Source: Rhodoplanes serenus | GTDB lineage: Bacteria > Pseudomonadota > Alphaproteobacteria > Rhizobiales > Xanthobacteraceae | Length of the DNA stretch: 64,000 bases | Direction: 5' to 3' | NCBI GenBank assembly: GCA_009720755.1 | Contig: WNKV01000007.1 | Coordinates: 186,001 to 250,000 of the forward strand | Part shown: piece by piece, positions 27,130 through 36,355 of the stretch | Numbering within the stretch: position 1 is the stretch's first letter | How the letters are laid out: every line of letters begins with the position of its first letter | Notes under the pieces: generated by a model | Databases searched by the model: none | What the model saw: only the letters and a program-made list of their open reading frames with translations | What the model was told of the DNA's origin: nothing | Translations under genes and position numbers: made by a program

Positions 27130-27162
27130 GCCGTGCGCGCGGTCCGGCGCGCACGGCGTTTT
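27130..27162 (+). terminator. Intrinsic terminator between coxA and ctaB
   Basis: A perfect 11-base-pair stem (gccgtgcgcgc at 27130-27140, gcgcgcacggc at 27147-27157) with a six-base loop is followed by gtttt. This is a textbook Rho-independent terminator for transcripts coming from coxBA. ctaB begins 75 bases later and so either depends on read-through or has its own promoter. Confidence 0.82.
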
Positions 27163-27237
27163 ACATGACGGCTGTTTCGTGACGGATGTCGCGTGACGGT
27201 CTCGTGTGATTGTCAGCCTGGCCGGAGGGTCCCCCGT

Positions 27238-28233
27238 ATGTCTCTCGCCACCGACGGCGCCGATCTCACCCGTTCCGTCCCCGCCCCGGTGGGTGTGCCG
27301 GCCGTCGAGCCCAGCCTCGCCGAGGTTCGCGACTACATCGCGTTGATGAAGCCGCGGGTGATGTCGCTCGTCGTGTTCACGGCGCTGGTCGGCATGCTGG
27401 TGGCGCCCGATCGGTTGCATCCGGTGCTCGGCTTCGCGGCGCTTCTGTGCATCGCGGTCGGCGCCGGGGCGGCGGGTGCGCTCAACATGTGGTGGGACGC
27501 CGATATCGACGCCGTGATGGCGCGGACGGCGCGCCGGCCGATCCCGTCCGGCCGGGTCGGCGAGGGCGAGGCGCTCGCCTTCGGGCTGACGCTGGCGGTC
27601 GGCTCGGTCGCGGTGCTCGGTCTGGTCGCCGGCTGGCTCGCGGCCTTCCTGCTCGCCTTCACGATCGTCTTCTACGCCGTCGTCTACTCGATGTGGCTGA
27701 AGCGGGCGACGTCGCAGAACATCGTCATCGGTGGCGCGGCCGGCGCGGTGCCGCCGATGATCGGCTGGGCGGCCGCCACCGGCAGCCTCGCGGTCGAGCC
27801 GGTGCTGCTGTTCCTCATCATCTTCTTCTGGACGCCGCCGCATTTCTGGGCGCTGTCGCTGTGGCGCAGCGGCGACTATGCGCGGGCCGGCATCCCGATG
27901 CTGCCGGTGGTGTCCGGAGTCGCCGAGACCAAGCGGCAGATCCTGCTGCACGCCTGCGTGCTGGCACCGATCGGCGTGTCGCCCTGGCTGGTGGGGCTCG
28001 CCGGGCCGCTCTACGGCGTCGTCGCCACCGTGGCGGGCGTGCAGATTCTGGCGCTCGCCGTCAGGCTGAAGCGCGCCACCGACGCGGCCGCGACCGATCG
28101 CCTGGCGAAGCGGCTGTTCGGCTTCTCGCTCACCTATCTGTTCGCGCTGTTCGCGGTGCTGCTGATCGACCACTGGGTCGACCCGTGGGTCACAGCCGGC
28201 CTCGATGCCCTCGCGCGCTGGAGCGTGTCATGA
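27238..28233 (+). CDS. ctaB: Protoheme IX farnesyltransferase (heme O synthase)
   Basis: This 331-residue polytopic membrane enzyme adds a farnesyl group to heme B to give heme O, the precursor of heme A for coxA. The UbiA-family Asp motif is present in [21 protein letters not shown], and the second conserved region is [23 protein letters not shown] (read in parts: [22 protein letters not shown]). The ATG at 27238 follows GGAGGG by eight bases. Its stop overlaps the next start (ATGA). Confidence 0.96.
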   Translation: MSLATDGADLTRSVPAPVGVPAVEPSLAEVRDYIALMKPRVMSLVVFTALVGMLVAPDRLHPVLGFAALLCIAVGAGAAGALNMWWDADIDAVMARTARRPIPSGRVGEGEALAFGLTLAVGSVAVLGLVAGWLAAFLLAFTIVFYAVVYSMWLKRATSQNIVIGGAAGAVPPMIGWAAATGSLAVEPVLLFLIIFFWTPPHFWALSLWRSGDYARAGIPMLPVVSGVAETKRQILLHACVLAPIGVSPWLVGLAGPLYGVVATVAGVQILALAVRLKRATDAAATDRLAKRLFGFSLTYLFALFAVLLIDHWVDPWVTAGLDALARWSVS

Positions 28234-28403
28234 GCGGTCGCCCTCTTCGCCACGACGACGGCATCGTCCTCACCGACGAGCAGAAGCGCCGCCGCCGCGC
28301 CCGCTCGGTCGCCATCGCGGTGGTGCTCGCCGTGCTGGTGGTGCTGTTCTACGCGATCACCATCGTCAAGCTCGGACCCGGCGTTCTCAGCCGGCCGTTG
28401 TGA
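28230..28403 (+). CDS. Small single-helix membrane protein of the cox cluster
   Basis: This encodes 57 residues: a charged N-terminus with [11 protein letters not shown], one hydrophobic helix (about 30-50, [19 protein letters not shown]) and a short [11 protein letters not shown] tail. The ATG overlaps the ctaB stop by four bases and ctaG starts seven bases after its stop, so it is clearly part of the operon. Small proteins of this form occupy this position in many alphaproteobacterial cox operons and are annotated as CoxF-like or hypothetical. A role in oxidase assembly is inferred from position only. Confidence 0.85.
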   Translation: MSGRPLRHDDGIVLTDEQKRRRRARSVAIAVVLAVLVVLFYAITIVKLGPGVLSRPL

Positions 28404-28410
28404 GGCGCCG

Positions 28411-29025
28411 ATGACCACCCCCGTTCGTCCGAGCCGCCCGCCCGCCACCCCGCCGCCCGCCGCCAATCCGGCGCGCCGGCGTGACATCGGCATCGCGCTC
28501 GCCTGCGGCGCTTTCGTCGGCCTGATGGTCGGCGCCGCCTATGCGGCGGTACCGCTCTACGACTGGTTCTGCCGCGTCACCGGCTTCGGTGGCACCCCGC
28601 AGGTGGCGACCGCGGCGCCGGGTGAGGTGCTCGATCGCCGCATCACGGTGCGCTTCGACGCCAATATCGGGCGGGGCCTGCCGTGGCGCTTCGAGCCCGA
28701 GGTGAACAGCGTGAACGTCCGGCTCGGCGAGGTGGTGACGATCTACTACACCATCACCAACCAGGCGGCGCGCGAGACCTCCGGCACCGCCGCCTACAAC
28801 GTCGCGCCCGCGCAGACCGGGGCCTATTTCGGCAAGATCGACTGCTTCTGCTTCACCGAGCAGCGCCTCGCCGCCGGCGAGCGCCGCGAGATGGCCGTGG
28901 TGTTCTTCGTCGATCCCAAGCTGGCCGAGGATCGCGACCAGGACAGCCTCAACACCATCACGCTGTCCTACACGTTCTACCCGACGCGCAGCCCCGCCAC
29001 GGCGGCGGCGTCCGGCGGGTCCTGA
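28411..29025 (+). CDS. ctaG: Cytochrome c oxidase assembly protein CtaG (Cox11)
   Basis: This 204-residue copper chaperone delivers copper to the CuB site of subunit I. A proline-rich cytoplasmic N-terminus is followed by one membrane helix (about 26-48). The periplasmic Ig-like domain contains the copper-binding pair C145 and C147 ([12 protein letters not shown]), and the family motifs [13 protein letters not shown] and FFVDP are present. The stop lies 71 bases before coxC. Confidence 0.96.
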   Translation: MTTPVRPSRPPATPPPAANPARRRDIGIALACGAFVGLMVGAAYAAVPLYDWFCRVTGFGGTPQVATAAPGEVLDRRITVRFDANIGRGLPWRFEPEVNSVNVRLGEVVTIYYTITNQAARETSGTAAYNVAPAQTGAYFGKIDCFCFTEQRLAAGERREMAVVFFVDPKLAEDRDQDSLNTITLSYTFYPTRSPATAAASGGS

Positions 29026-29096
29026 CCTCGATATCGAACCAGGCGGCGCGCGCGCCGCCGCACCCTCGACGACTGTTCGGCAAGACGGAGACCCCC

Positions 29097-29942
29097 ATGG
29101 CCGAGGCGCACGCCAAGCAGCACGACTATCACCTCGTCGATCCGAGCCCGTGGCCGGTGATCGGCTCGCTGTCGGCCTTCATCATGGCGGTGGGGGCGAT
29201 CTTCTGGATGCACAAGTCGTTCGCGGCGGCGCCCTGGATCTTCGCGCTCGGCGTCGCCGGCGTGCTCGGCACCATGGCGGGCTGGTGGCGCGACGTGATA
29301 CGCGAGGCGGAGCACGGCGGCTTTCATTCCAAGGTGGTGCAGATCTCCCACCGCTACGGCATGATCCTGTTCATCGCCTCGGAGGTGATGTTCTTCGTCG
29401 CGTGGTTCTGGGCCTACTTCAATGCCGCCTTGTTCCCGGACGCCGCCAACCTGGTGACCCGCACCGAGATGTTCGGCGGCACTTGGCCGCCCAAGGGCAT
29501 CGAGACCTTCGATCCCTGGCACCTGCCGCTGTTGAACACGCTGATCCTGCTCACCTCCGGCACCACCGTCACCTGGGCGCACCATGCGCTGCTGCACGGC
29601 GACCGCCAGGGCCTCAAGTGGGGCCTGATCTGCACCATCGCGCTCGGCCTCACCTTCACGGCCGTGCAGGCCTACGAGTACGCTCACGCCACCTTCGCGT
29701 TCTCGGGCAACGTCTACGGCGCGACCTTCTTCATGGCGACCGGCTTCCACGGCGCCCATGTGATCATCGGCACCATCTTCCTGATCGTCTGCCTCGGCCG
29801 CGCCTATGCGGGCCACTTCACCCCGACCCAGCATCTCGGCTTCGAGTTCGCCGCCTGGTATTGGCATTTCGTCGACGTGGTGTGGCTGTTCCTGTTCGCC
29901 GCCATCTATGTGTGGGGAGCGGGTGCGAGCGGCGCGCATTGA
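29097..29942 (+). CDS. coxC: Cytochrome c oxidase subunit III
   Basis: This 281-residue membrane protein is the seven-helix subunit III, which stabilises the catalytic core and supports proton uptake. Conserved stretches include [13 protein letters not shown] at the N-terminus, [14 protein letters not shown] with the carboxylate near the lipid cavity, [20 protein letters not shown], and the C-terminal [15 protein letters not shown]. The ATG at 29097 follows ACGGAG. Confidence 0.97.
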   Translation: MAEAHAKQHDYHLVDPSPWPVIGSLSAFIMAVGAIFWMHKSFAAAPWIFALGVAGVLGTMAGWWRDVIREAEHGGFHSKVVQISHRYGMILFIASEVMFFVAWFWAYFNAALFPDAANLVTRTEMFGGTWPPKGIETFDPWHLPLLNTLILLTSGTTVTWAHHALLHGDRQGLKWGLICTIALGLTFTAVQAYEYAHATFAFSGNVYGATFFMATGFHGAHVIIGTIFLIVCLGRAYAGHFTPTQHLGFEFAAWYWHFVDVVWLFLFAAIYVWGAGASGAH

Positions 29943-29953
29943 CCGGGACCGGG

Positions 29954-30361
29954 ATGGACCAGCACACGCAACCACATCACGAGGCGCATCCGTCGACCGC
30001 GAACCCGCTCGCGGCCGGCCTGCGCGGGCGCTGCCCGCGCTGCGGGCAGGGCCGGCTGTTCGCCGGCTTCCTCACGGTGCGGCCGCGCTGCGAGGTGTGC
30101 GGGCTCGACTTCGCCTTCATCGATTCGGGCGACGGGCCCGCCTTCTTCGTGATGTCGTTCTCGGGCTTCGTCGTGGTCGCCGCCGCGCTGATCACCGAGA
30201 TCGTCTGGCAGCCGCCGTTCTGGCTGCACGCGGCGCTGTGGCTGCCGCTCATCCTGCTCACCACGCTGGCGCCGCTGCGGCCCCTGAAAGGCCTGATGAT
30301 CGCGCTCCAGTTTCGCCATAAGGCAGCGGAAGGCCAGTTCGGCCCCGGCGAGATGCCCTGA
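29954..30361 (+). CDS. DUF983 family membrane protein
   Basis: This 135-residue protein begins 11 bases after coxC. A zinc-ribbon-like Cys4 set (C27, C30, C46, C49 in GRCPRCGQG and RCEVCGLDF) precedes two membrane helices (about 62-80 and 87-107). DUF983 genes are regularly found between coxC and SURF1 in alphaproteobacteria. A role in oxidase biogenesis is likely from context, but the function is not established. Confidence 0.9.
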   Translation: MDQHTQPHHEAHPSTANPLAAGLRGRCPRCGQGRLFAGFLTVRPRCEVCGLDFAFIDSGDGPAFFVMSFSGFVVVAAALITEIVWQPPFWLHAALWLPLILLTTLAPLRPLKGLMIALQFRHKAAEGQFGPGEMP

Positions 30362-30366
30362 GTTCG

Positions 30367-31167
30367 ATGACCACGACTGCGTCGGCTTCGGCGGCTCCGC
30401 GCCGCCTGCTCGTTCCCGCCCTGGTGTCGCTGGTCGGCGTCGCGGTGCTGATCGGTCTCGGCCTGTGGCAGCTCGATCGCCGTGCCTGGAAGCGCGAGCT
30501 GATCGCCACGCTGAGCGAACGTCTCGCCGCCGCCCCGGTGGCGCTGCCGCCGGCGGCGGCGTGGCCGACCTTGCGGCGGGAGGAGGCCGAGTTCCGCCGC
30601 GTCCGCTTCGCCGGCGAGTTCCTGCACGACCGCGAGGCGCTGGTCTATGCCATCGGCTCCGGCCTGCGCACCGCGCCGGGCGGGCTCGGCTACCGGGTGT
30701 TCACGCCGCTGCGGCTCGCCGGGGCGGGGGGCGCCGGCGGCCCCGCGGCGGCCGGGGCGCCGCTCGTCATGGTCGATCGCGGCTTCGTGCCGGATGCCCA
30801 GAAGGCGCCGGAGGCACGCGCCGCCGGGCAGGTGACGGGGCCGGTCGAGATCGTCGCGGTGATGCGCTGGCCGGAGGAGCGGCCGACCTTCGCGCCGGCC
30901 GACGATCCGGCCCGGAACCTGTGGTTCGCCCGCGATCCCGCCGCCATCGCGGCCGAGAAGGGCCTCGCGGTGGCGCCGTTCTATGTCGAGCAGGAGGCCC
31001 CGGAGGCGCCGGGCGGGCTGCCGCGGGTCACCCGGCTGAAGCCGAATCTGCCGGACAACCACCTCCAATACGCGCTCACCTGGTTCAGCCTGGCGGCGGC
31101 GCTCGCCGTCATCTTTCTGCTGTGGGCCTTCGGCCCACGCCGACGGCGGTCCGGCGTGACCGGCTGA
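30367..31167 (+). CDS. SURF1 family oxidase assembly protein
   Basis: This 266-residue protein has the SURF1 layout: two membrane helices at the ends (about 13-33 and 232-254) flanking a periplasmic domain. The signatures GLWQLDRRAWK at the first helix and LPDNHLQYALTWFSLA at the second are intact, as is the central VDRGFVP. SURF1 proteins help insert heme A into subunit I. It starts five bases after the DUF983 stop and is the last gene of the cox run, convergent with the next gene. Confidence 0.94.
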   Translation: MTTTASASAAPRRLLVPALVSLVGVAVLIGLGLWQLDRRAWKRELIATLSERLAAAPVALPPAAAWPTLRREEAEFRRVRFAGEFLHDREALVYAIGSGLRTAPGGLGYRVFTPLRLAGAGGAGGPAAAGAPLVMVDRGFVPDAQKAPEARAAGQVTGPVEIVAVMRWPEERPTFAPADDPARNLWFARDPAAIAAEKGLAVAPFYVEQEAPEAPGGLPRVTRLKPNLPDNHLQYALTWFSLAAALAVIFLLWAFGPRRRRSGVTG

Positions 31168-31195
31168 GCCGACGCCGAGCCGCCGGACGCACGGC

Positions 31196-33736
31196 TCAAA
31201 AGTCCTTCAGCAGGCGCTCGATGTAGTCGAGCTCGAGCTGCGGCCGCAGCGGGTCGGCGAAGCGGCGGCGCAGCTCCTCCAGGATGCGGCGGGCGCGCTG
31301 CACGTCGATCTCGCCCGGCACCTTGACGGTGGAATCGTCGCCGTAGTCGCGGCCGCGCAGCGGCCGGCCGAGCGGGTCGGTGTCCTGCTGGGCGCGCGGC
31401 TGGCCCATGCGGCCCGGCTGGCCGGGACCCTGGCCCATCTGCTGCTGGAGCTGCTGGGCGAGGCCCTGGGCGCCCTTGCGCAGGGCATCCAGGGCGCGGC
31501 CCTGGCTGTCGACGGCGCCGTCGGGGTTGCCCTGGCCGAGCTCGCCGGCGGCGTCGCCCATGGACTCGTCGGCCCGGCCCAGCGTCTCGCCCTCGCCGGG
31601 CTGGCCGTCCTGCGGCTGGCCGAGGCCGCGCTGGCGGAGCTGGTCCATCAGCCGCTTGAGCTGGTCGCGCAGGCCCTGCTGGTTCTGCTGGAGCTGGCTG
31701 TAGTCGCTCGGATCGCCCTGGCCCGGCTCGCCCCGCTGCTGTCCGCGCTGGCCCCGCTGCCCGCGTTGGCCGCGCTGGTCCTGGCCCTGCTGGAAGGTGC
31801 GGTCGCGGAGCTGCTGCTGGCGGCGGATCATGTCGCCCAGCTCGTCGAGCGCCGACATGAGGTCGTCGTCGCCGTCGCCCTGCTGGCCGGGTCGCGCCAT
31901 CTGGAGATTGTCCATCATGGACTGGAGCTGATCGAGCAGCGCGCGGGCGGCATCGCGGGCGCCCTGGCGGGCGAGCTGCTCCAGCCGGTCGAGCATCGAC
32001 TGGAGGTCCTGCGAGCGGAGCTGGCGGGCGTTGGGATCGAGCGGCCGCGCCATCTGCGGGTTCTTGCGCAGCTCCTCGGCGAGCGCCTGCATGAACTGCT
32101 GCATGGCGGCCCGCAGCTCCTCCATCAGCTTCTTGATCTCCTCCTCGCTGGCGCCGCGCTCCAGGGCCTGGCGCAGCGCCTCCTGGGCGTTGCGCAGCCG
32201 CGCCTCGGCGTCGGCCACGTTGCCGTCCTCGAGCTGGGTGGCGAGCGCCCACAGCTCGTGGACCACCTCGCGCAGATCCGCGTCCGACTTGGCCCGCACC
32301 AGGCTCCAGTACACCGAGCGCAGGCCCAGATAGGCGCCGGTCTCCGGCGTGAAGCGCTCCGGCGCGATGGCGAGCGCATCGAGCGCCACCGCGACGGTGT
32401 CGCGGGAGTCGGCGTCGAGCGCCAGGTTGCGTCGCTGCTCGATCAGGGCGCGGGGGAGCGGCTTGACGAACAGCCGCTCCGGCAGCCGCAGCTCCACCGG
32501 GGCGCTGCGGCCTTCGTTCTCGGCCTCGTCGCGGGCGGTGAGCGTCAGCACCACCTCGGCGCCCGCCCACGGGCTCTCGGTGAGATCCTTGCTGGTCTGG
32601 CCGGCGCCGTTGCGGGTGCGGGCCTGCGGCAGCGACAGCGCGAAGTCGGGCGGATCGAACAGCGGCCGGGCGGCGGCGCCGGGCTTGGCCGCGAAGGTGG
32701 CGCGGGCGGCGACGACGCCATAGTCGTCCTCGACCTTGTAGGCGAGCTGGAGGGCGCCGCGAGCCTGCGGCTCGGGCTCCTTGGCGAAGGCGATGACCGG
32801 CACGCGGTCCGGCGTCGCGACGAAGCTCCAGGCGAGGTCCTGGCCGAGCCCGCGCACCGTGGCGCTGCCGCGCTCGCGGATGACGAAGCGCCGCTCCTCG
32901 GCACCGGCGGGCGGACGTGCCGCGGCGTCGGGGGCCGCCTCGGCGAGGCCGCCGGCGGTGGAGACCTCCAGGCCGGTCTTGCCGCTCGACCGGATCACCA
33001 GGACGCTGCCGGCCGGCACCGTGACGGCCGCGAGCGCGCCGGGCTGGGCGGCCGGCTCGCCCGGGCGCAGCCCCGGCAGGATGACCGGCGGCCGCCCCGT
33101 GTAGACGGGCGGCGATACCCAGGCGTCGAGCCGGAAGTTGCTGGGCAGCGCCGTGCCCTGCCAGTCGAACGCCGCGGCGATCCGCCGCAGGCGGTCACCG
33201 CCGGCCGAGACGAAGGAGACGGCGACCAGCAGCAGCACCAGCATGCGCAGCGCCCAGGGGTCGCGCCGCATCAGACGAGGGGCGGGGAACCCGACTCGCA
33301 GGGCGCGGGCGGCGGCCAGCGAGCGCTCCAGATGGGCGTGCCAGAGGGCGCGGGCCCAGGGGTCTTCGGCCGGAGTCGCCAGGGTGTCGGAGGCGGCCGT
33401 GGCGGGACGGTGCAGGAGGCCGGACTCGCGGTCGAGCCGGGCGAGGCCGATGGTCGCGGAGGGGAAGCGGAGGCGGGCCAGCGGCACCAGGGCGGCGATC
33501 AGCAGCGCCGCGAAGCCCGTCAGGCCGACGGCGCGGCCGAGCGGCGGCAGCCACAGCCACAGCCCGAGCCAGGAGGCGGCGAGGAAGGCCCCGGTGACCG
33601 TCGCGATCGCCGCGAGGGCGGGCCACAGCCCCTCCCAGAACACCGTCCAGCGGGCCCGCTCGAGTGCCGGGCCGAGCACGGCGGCTTGCTCGTGCGGCGC
33701 AGCTGCACGGTCGGGGGCGGGGGGGTGCTCGCTCAA
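31196..33736 (-). CDS. DUF4175/TIGR02302 family large membrane protein
   Basis: This 846-residue protein has two N-terminal membrane helices (about 35-90), a third near 165-182 (ALRMLVLLLVAVSFVSAG), and a periplasmic region with Ig-like strands (DAWVSPPVYTGRPPVILPGL). A long Gln/Arg-rich, probably coiled-coil part follows from about residue 500. That part holds four RGQ triplets in a row (QRGQRGQRGQRGQQRG) and many LxxQ heptads. The family is conserved next to lysA in Hyphomicrobiales; its function is unknown. Here a toxin-antitoxin-like pair and a palindromic repeat separate it from lysA. Confidence 0.87.
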   Translation of the reverse strand: MSEHPPAPDRAAAPHEQAAVLGPALERARWTVFWEGLWPALAAIATVTGAFLAASWLGLWLWLPPLGRAVGLTGFAALLIAALVPLARLRFPSATIGLARLDRESGLLHRPATAASDTLATPAEDPWARALWHAHLERSLAAARALRVGFPAPRLMRRDPWALRMLVLLLVAVSFVSAGGDRLRRIAAAFDWQGTALPSNFRLDAWVSPPVYTGRPPVILPGLRPGEPAAQPGALAAVTVPAGSVLVIRSSGKTGLEVSTAGGLAEAAPDAAARPPAGAEERRFVIRERGSATVRGLGQDLAWSFVATPDRVPVIAFAKEPEPQARGALQLAYKVEDDYGVVAARATFAAKPGAAARPLFDPPDFALSLPQARTRNGAGQTSKDLTESPWAGAEVVLTLTARDEAENEGRSAPVELRLPERLFVKPLPRALIEQRRNLALDADSRDTVAVALDALAIAPERFTPETGAYLGLRSVYWSLVRAKSDADLREVVHELWALATQLEDGNVADAEARLRNAQEALRQALERGASEEEIKKLMEELRAAMQQFMQALAEELRKNPQMARPLDPNARQLRSQDLQSMLDRLEQLARQGARDAARALLDQLQSMMDNLQMARPGQQGDGDDDLMSALDELGDMIRRQQQLRDRTFQQGQDQRGQRGQRGQRGQQRGEPGQGDPSDYSQLQQNQQGLRDQLKRLMDQLRQRGLGQPQDGQPGEGETLGRADESMGDAAGELGQGNPDGAVDSQGRALDALRKGAQGLAQQLQQQMGQGPGQPGRMGQPRAQQDTDPLGRPLRGRDYGDDSTVKVPGEIDVQRARRILEELRRRFADPLRPQLELDYIERLLKDF

Positions 33737-33770
33737 GCGGCTCTCCGGAGTGCGGCCTTATCGCTCATCA

Positions 33771-33872
33771 CTAGAGCGGAATCCGATCTAACCGGATCGT
33801 GCTCCGCTCTAGACGTCCTGGCGTGATCGCATTGTCGACGGCGAACCGGCATCCACTTCGCCGGACAATGCT
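33771..33872. repeat. Dispersed palindromic repeat, copy 1
   Basis: This 102-base element is repeated in inverted orientation at 43027-43128, with about 85 percent identity when aligned by eye. It consists of two hairpins: a palindrome with perfect arms ctagagcgga and tccgctctag (33771-33812), and a second around gcattgtcgacggcg and cgccggacaatgc. It lies between the DUF4175 gene and the DUF5615 gene. No coding potential is evident. Confidence 0.85.
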
Positions 33873-33957
33873 TTAACACGCGAACCCCCATGCTGGCAGG
33901 CACGCGCGGCCGAAATGCGTCGCTTCACGGCATTGTCAGCGGCGGCGTGAAGAGGGG

Positions 33958-34338
33958 TCAAGCCGGGTCGCAGGGGGGAAAGGGAAGGAGGCGAATTCGC
34001 GCACGACCTGGCTCGATCGACAGGAGCGCGCCGCGTGACAGATCGCCGGCCGCCAGAGCGATGGCTCGAAGAACCGCGTTTCCGATCGCGCCGTGTGCCA
34101 AGGTGTCGCTGCGAAGCTGGACGACGCTCGGCCCATGTCCGCGCGTCGACGCCAGGATCGCGCCGAAGTCGAGATCGCTCGTGAGGATCACATACCCGTT
34201 GGTCGCGGCCCATGCGAGGACGACCTCGTCGGGCGCATCGCCTGGGCCGACCTCCGACCAGTGGACCGCCTCGTGGCCGGCCGCGACCAGATAGCCCACC
34301 CATCCGGGCGACAGGTTCATGTCGACCACGAGCCTCAT
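33958..34338 (-). CDS. DUF5615 PIN-like protein, putative toxin
   Basis: This 126-residue protein fits the DUF5615 PIN-like family: MRLVVDMNLSPGWVGYLVAAGHEAVH at the start, then VILTSDLDFGAIL in the middle. The acidic residues D6, D55 and D57 match PIN nuclease metal ligands. An R in VVQLRSDT and a Leu/Arg-rich C-terminus complete the pattern. It begins 12 bases after the DUF433 stop. DUF433/DUF5615 pairs are treated as type II toxin-antitoxin modules; nuclease activity is inferred from the fold. Confidence 0.85.
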   Translation of the reverse strand: MRLVVDMNLSPGWVGYLVAAGHEAVHWSEVGPGDAPDEVVLAWAATNGYVILTSDLDFGAILASTRGHGPSVVQLRSDTLAHGAIGNAVLRAIALAAGDLSRGALLSIEPGRARIRLLPFPPCDPA

Positions 34339-34350
34339 GGGCTGCCGTTG

Positions 34351-34584
34351 TCACGATCCGGTTGGGAGTTCAACCTCGCGCTCCTCGGCGCGCCAAGCGG
34401 CGTAACGGAGGGCCTCCACGACATCCTCACGTTGCAGATAGGGGTAGTCCGTGATGAGTTGGTCTACCGAGAGGCCCGCTGCGATCTGGCCGACGATCAT
34501 ACCGACGGTCACCCGGAGACCGCGGATGCATGGCTTGCCGCCCATGACGGCGGGGTCGCGAGTGATGCGGGTGAGCTGGTTCAT
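34351..34584 (-). CDS. DUF433 family protein, putative antitoxin
   Basis: This 77-residue protein is typical DUF433: RITRDPAVMGGKPCIRGLRVTVGMI, then DQLITDYPYLQREDVVEALRYAA. The domain has a helix-turn-helix-like fold and is found with DUF5615 or PIN partners. The ATG at 34584 is preceded by GGAGG at seven bases. It is the upstream gene of the pair, as expected for an antitoxin that binds its own promoter. The pair interrupts the otherwise conserved DUF4175-lysA neighbourhood. Confidence 0.87.
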   Translation of the reverse strand: MNQLTRITRDPAVMGGKPCIRGLRVTVGMIVGQIAAGLSVDQLITDYPYLQREDVVEALRYAAWRAEEREVELPTGS

Positions 34585-34674
34585 GCGACCTCCGTGGCCG
34601 TGCTCTGGTGGCCTGCTGCTGTCACGCGAGATGCTAACGCATCCTTTGCCCCGTCGCATCCGGTGGCGCGGTTC

Positions 34675-35940
34675 TCACAACCACGCCGGCAGCTGGTCGC
34701 GCGCGATGATGTCGGCGACCTCCAGGCGGGGCCGCACCAGCGCCCAGTCGGCCCCGTTCACCAGCACCTCGGGGACGAGCGGGCGAGTGTTGTAGGTGCC
34801 GGCCTGCACGGCTCCGTAGGCGCCGGCCGACATCACGGCGATCAGATCGCCGGCCTTGGGCTCCGGCATGGCGCGGTCGAGGGCAAGGTAGTCGCCCGAT
34901 TCGCACACCGGGCCGACCACGTCGGCGGTGAGCGTCGGGGTGCCGGGAGGCGGCTCGACCACCGGGCGGAGCGCGTGGAACGCCTCGTAGAGGGTCGGGC
35001 GCACCAGATCGTTCATGGCCGCATCGACGATCACGAAGGTCTTGGCCTCGCCGCGCTTCACGTAGAGCACGCGGGTGATCAGGACGCCGGCATTGCCGAC
35101 CAGGAGCCGCCCGGGCTCGAACAAGAGCCGGCAGCCGAGGTCGCGCACCGCCTGCTTCACCACGGCCGCATAGGCTTCGGGGTGGGGCGGCTCGTCGTCG
35201 TCGTCGCGATACGGAATGCCGAGCCCGCCGCCGAAATCGATGTGCGCGATGGCGTGGCCGTCGGCGCGCAGCAGCCGCACGAAGTCGGCGAGCAGCGCGA
35301 AGGCGTCGCGGAACGGCCCGAGATCGGTGATCTGGCTGCCGATATGCATGTCGACGCCGGCCACCCGGATGCCGGGCAGCGTGGCGGCGCGGGCGTAGAC
35401 GTCGCGGGCGCGCGAGATCGGGATCCCGAACTTGTTCTCGGCCTTGCCGGTGGAGATCTTCTGATGGGTGCCGGCGTCGACGTCCGGATTGACCCGCAGC
35501 GACACGGCGGCGTGGCGGCCCTTGGCGGCGGCGATCTGCGACAGCAGCGCCAGCTCGGGCTCCGACTCGACGTTGACGCACAGGATGCCGGTGTCGACCG
35601 CCAGCGACAGCTCCGCGGCCGTCTTGCCGACCCCGGAGAACATGATCCGCTCGGGCGGGATGCCGGCCGCCAGCGCCCGCTGGAGCTCGCCGCCCGACAC
35701 CACGTCGGCGCCGGCGCCGAGCTTGGCCAGGGTGCGGATCACCGCCTGGTTGGAGTTCGCCTTCATGGCGTAGCAGATCGTCGCCGGCACGTCGGCGAAC
35801 GCCTCGGCGAACACCCGGTAGTGCCGCACCAGGGTGGCGGTGGAGTAGCAGTAGAACGGCGTGCCGATCGTCTCGGCGAGGCGGACGAGATCGACCCCCT
35901 CGGCGTGCATGACGCCGTCGCGGTGATGGAAGTGGTGCAT
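34675..35940 (-). CDS. lysA: Diaminopimelate decarboxylase
   Basis: This 421-residue PLP enzyme makes L-lysine from meso-diaminopimelate. PLP binds K60 in CYAMKANSN; other motifs are DMHIGSQITDLGPF, the glycine-rich phosphate loop HIDFGGGLGIPY, LLFEPGRLLVGNAG and GPVCESGDYLALDR. The ATG at 35940 gives the normal N-terminus (MHHFHHRDGVMHAEGVDL); the frame extends to 36045 without family similarity. lptM lies 150 bases upstream in the same direction. Confidence 0.96.
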   Translation of the reverse strand: MHHFHHRDGVMHAEGVDLVRLAETIGTPFYCYSTATLVRHYRVFAEAFADVPATICYAMKANSNQAVIRTLAKLGAGADVVSGGELQRALAAGIPPERIMFSGVGKTAAELSLAVDTGILCVNVESEPELALLSQIAAAKGRHAAVSLRVNPDVDAGTHQKISTGKAENKFGIPISRARDVYARAATLPGIRVAGVDMHIGSQITDLGPFRDAFALLADFVRLLRADGHAIAHIDFGGGLGIPYRDDDDEPPHPEAYAAVVKQAVRDLGCRLLFEPGRLLVGNAGVLITRVLYVKRGEAKTFVIVDAAMNDLVRPTLYEAFHALRPVVEPPPGTPTLTADVVGPVCESGDYLALDRAMPEPKAGDLIAVMSAGAYGAVQAGTYNTRPLVPEVLVNGADWALVRPRLEVADIIARDQLPAWL

Positions 35941-36002
35941 GGACAGCCTCGGACAGCGCGCCGGCAGAAACCCGCGGCGAAGCCGCGACGCGCCACACGG
36001 GT

Positions 36003-36030
36003 TAGAGCATTTTTCGGTGCGGTGAAACTG
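36003..36030. repeat. Partial copy of the dispersed palindromic repeat
   Basis: The sequence tagagcatttttcggtgcgg between lptM and lysA resembles one arm of the repeats at 33771 and 43027 (tagagcattttccggcgaag). Only about 28 bases match and the second half is missing. It could be a decayed copy or a chance match. Confidence 0.4.
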
Positions 36031-36091
36031 GGCGACCGGGGGCACCGCGGCGCAGGCCGGCCGGGCGCGGCTGCCGGATCGGCTCAGCCCG

Positions 36092-36355
36092 TCAGTTCAG
36101 CAGGGCGTCGAGCGGGAAGGTGCGGTTGCGGGGAGGCGTCGCCGGCGGGGGTGGCGGCGGCTGCGTCGGGTTGAGGTCGGGGATGCCGCCGGAGGGAGTC
36201 CGCCAGCCCGAAGGGGCCGGCTGCTCGGCCGGGGTCGGCACCGCCTGGGCCGAGGGCGGCGGCTCCAGCGCGTTCTTGCGGCCGCAGCCCGCCAGGGCGA
36301 GCGTGCCGATCAGAGCCACGAGCGCCAGCATCCGAAATCCGCCCGTCCGACTCAC
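36092..36355 (-). CDS. lptM: LptM (YifL)-like small lipoprotein
   Basis: This 87-residue protein starts at a GTG (36355) with GGAGG seven bases upstream. The leader RMLALVALIGTLALAGC ends in a lipobox, and the mature part starts CGRKNALEPPP, which is the family signature (CGRKGPLxPP). A proline-rich tail follows. LptM proteins help the outer-membrane LPS translocon LptDE mature. The position between argH and lysA matches the usual arrangement. The symbol is assigned by signature and synteny. Confidence 0.85.
   Translation of the reverse strand: MSRTGGFRMLALVALIGTLALAGCGRKNALEPPPSAQAVPTPAEQPAPSGWRTPSGGIPDLNPTQPPPPPPATPPRNRTFPLDALLN

Noticed and set aside
36003..36030. A third full copy of the 102-bp repeat
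   Set aside because: Only about 28 bases resemble one arm, so it is listed as a weak partial copy only.
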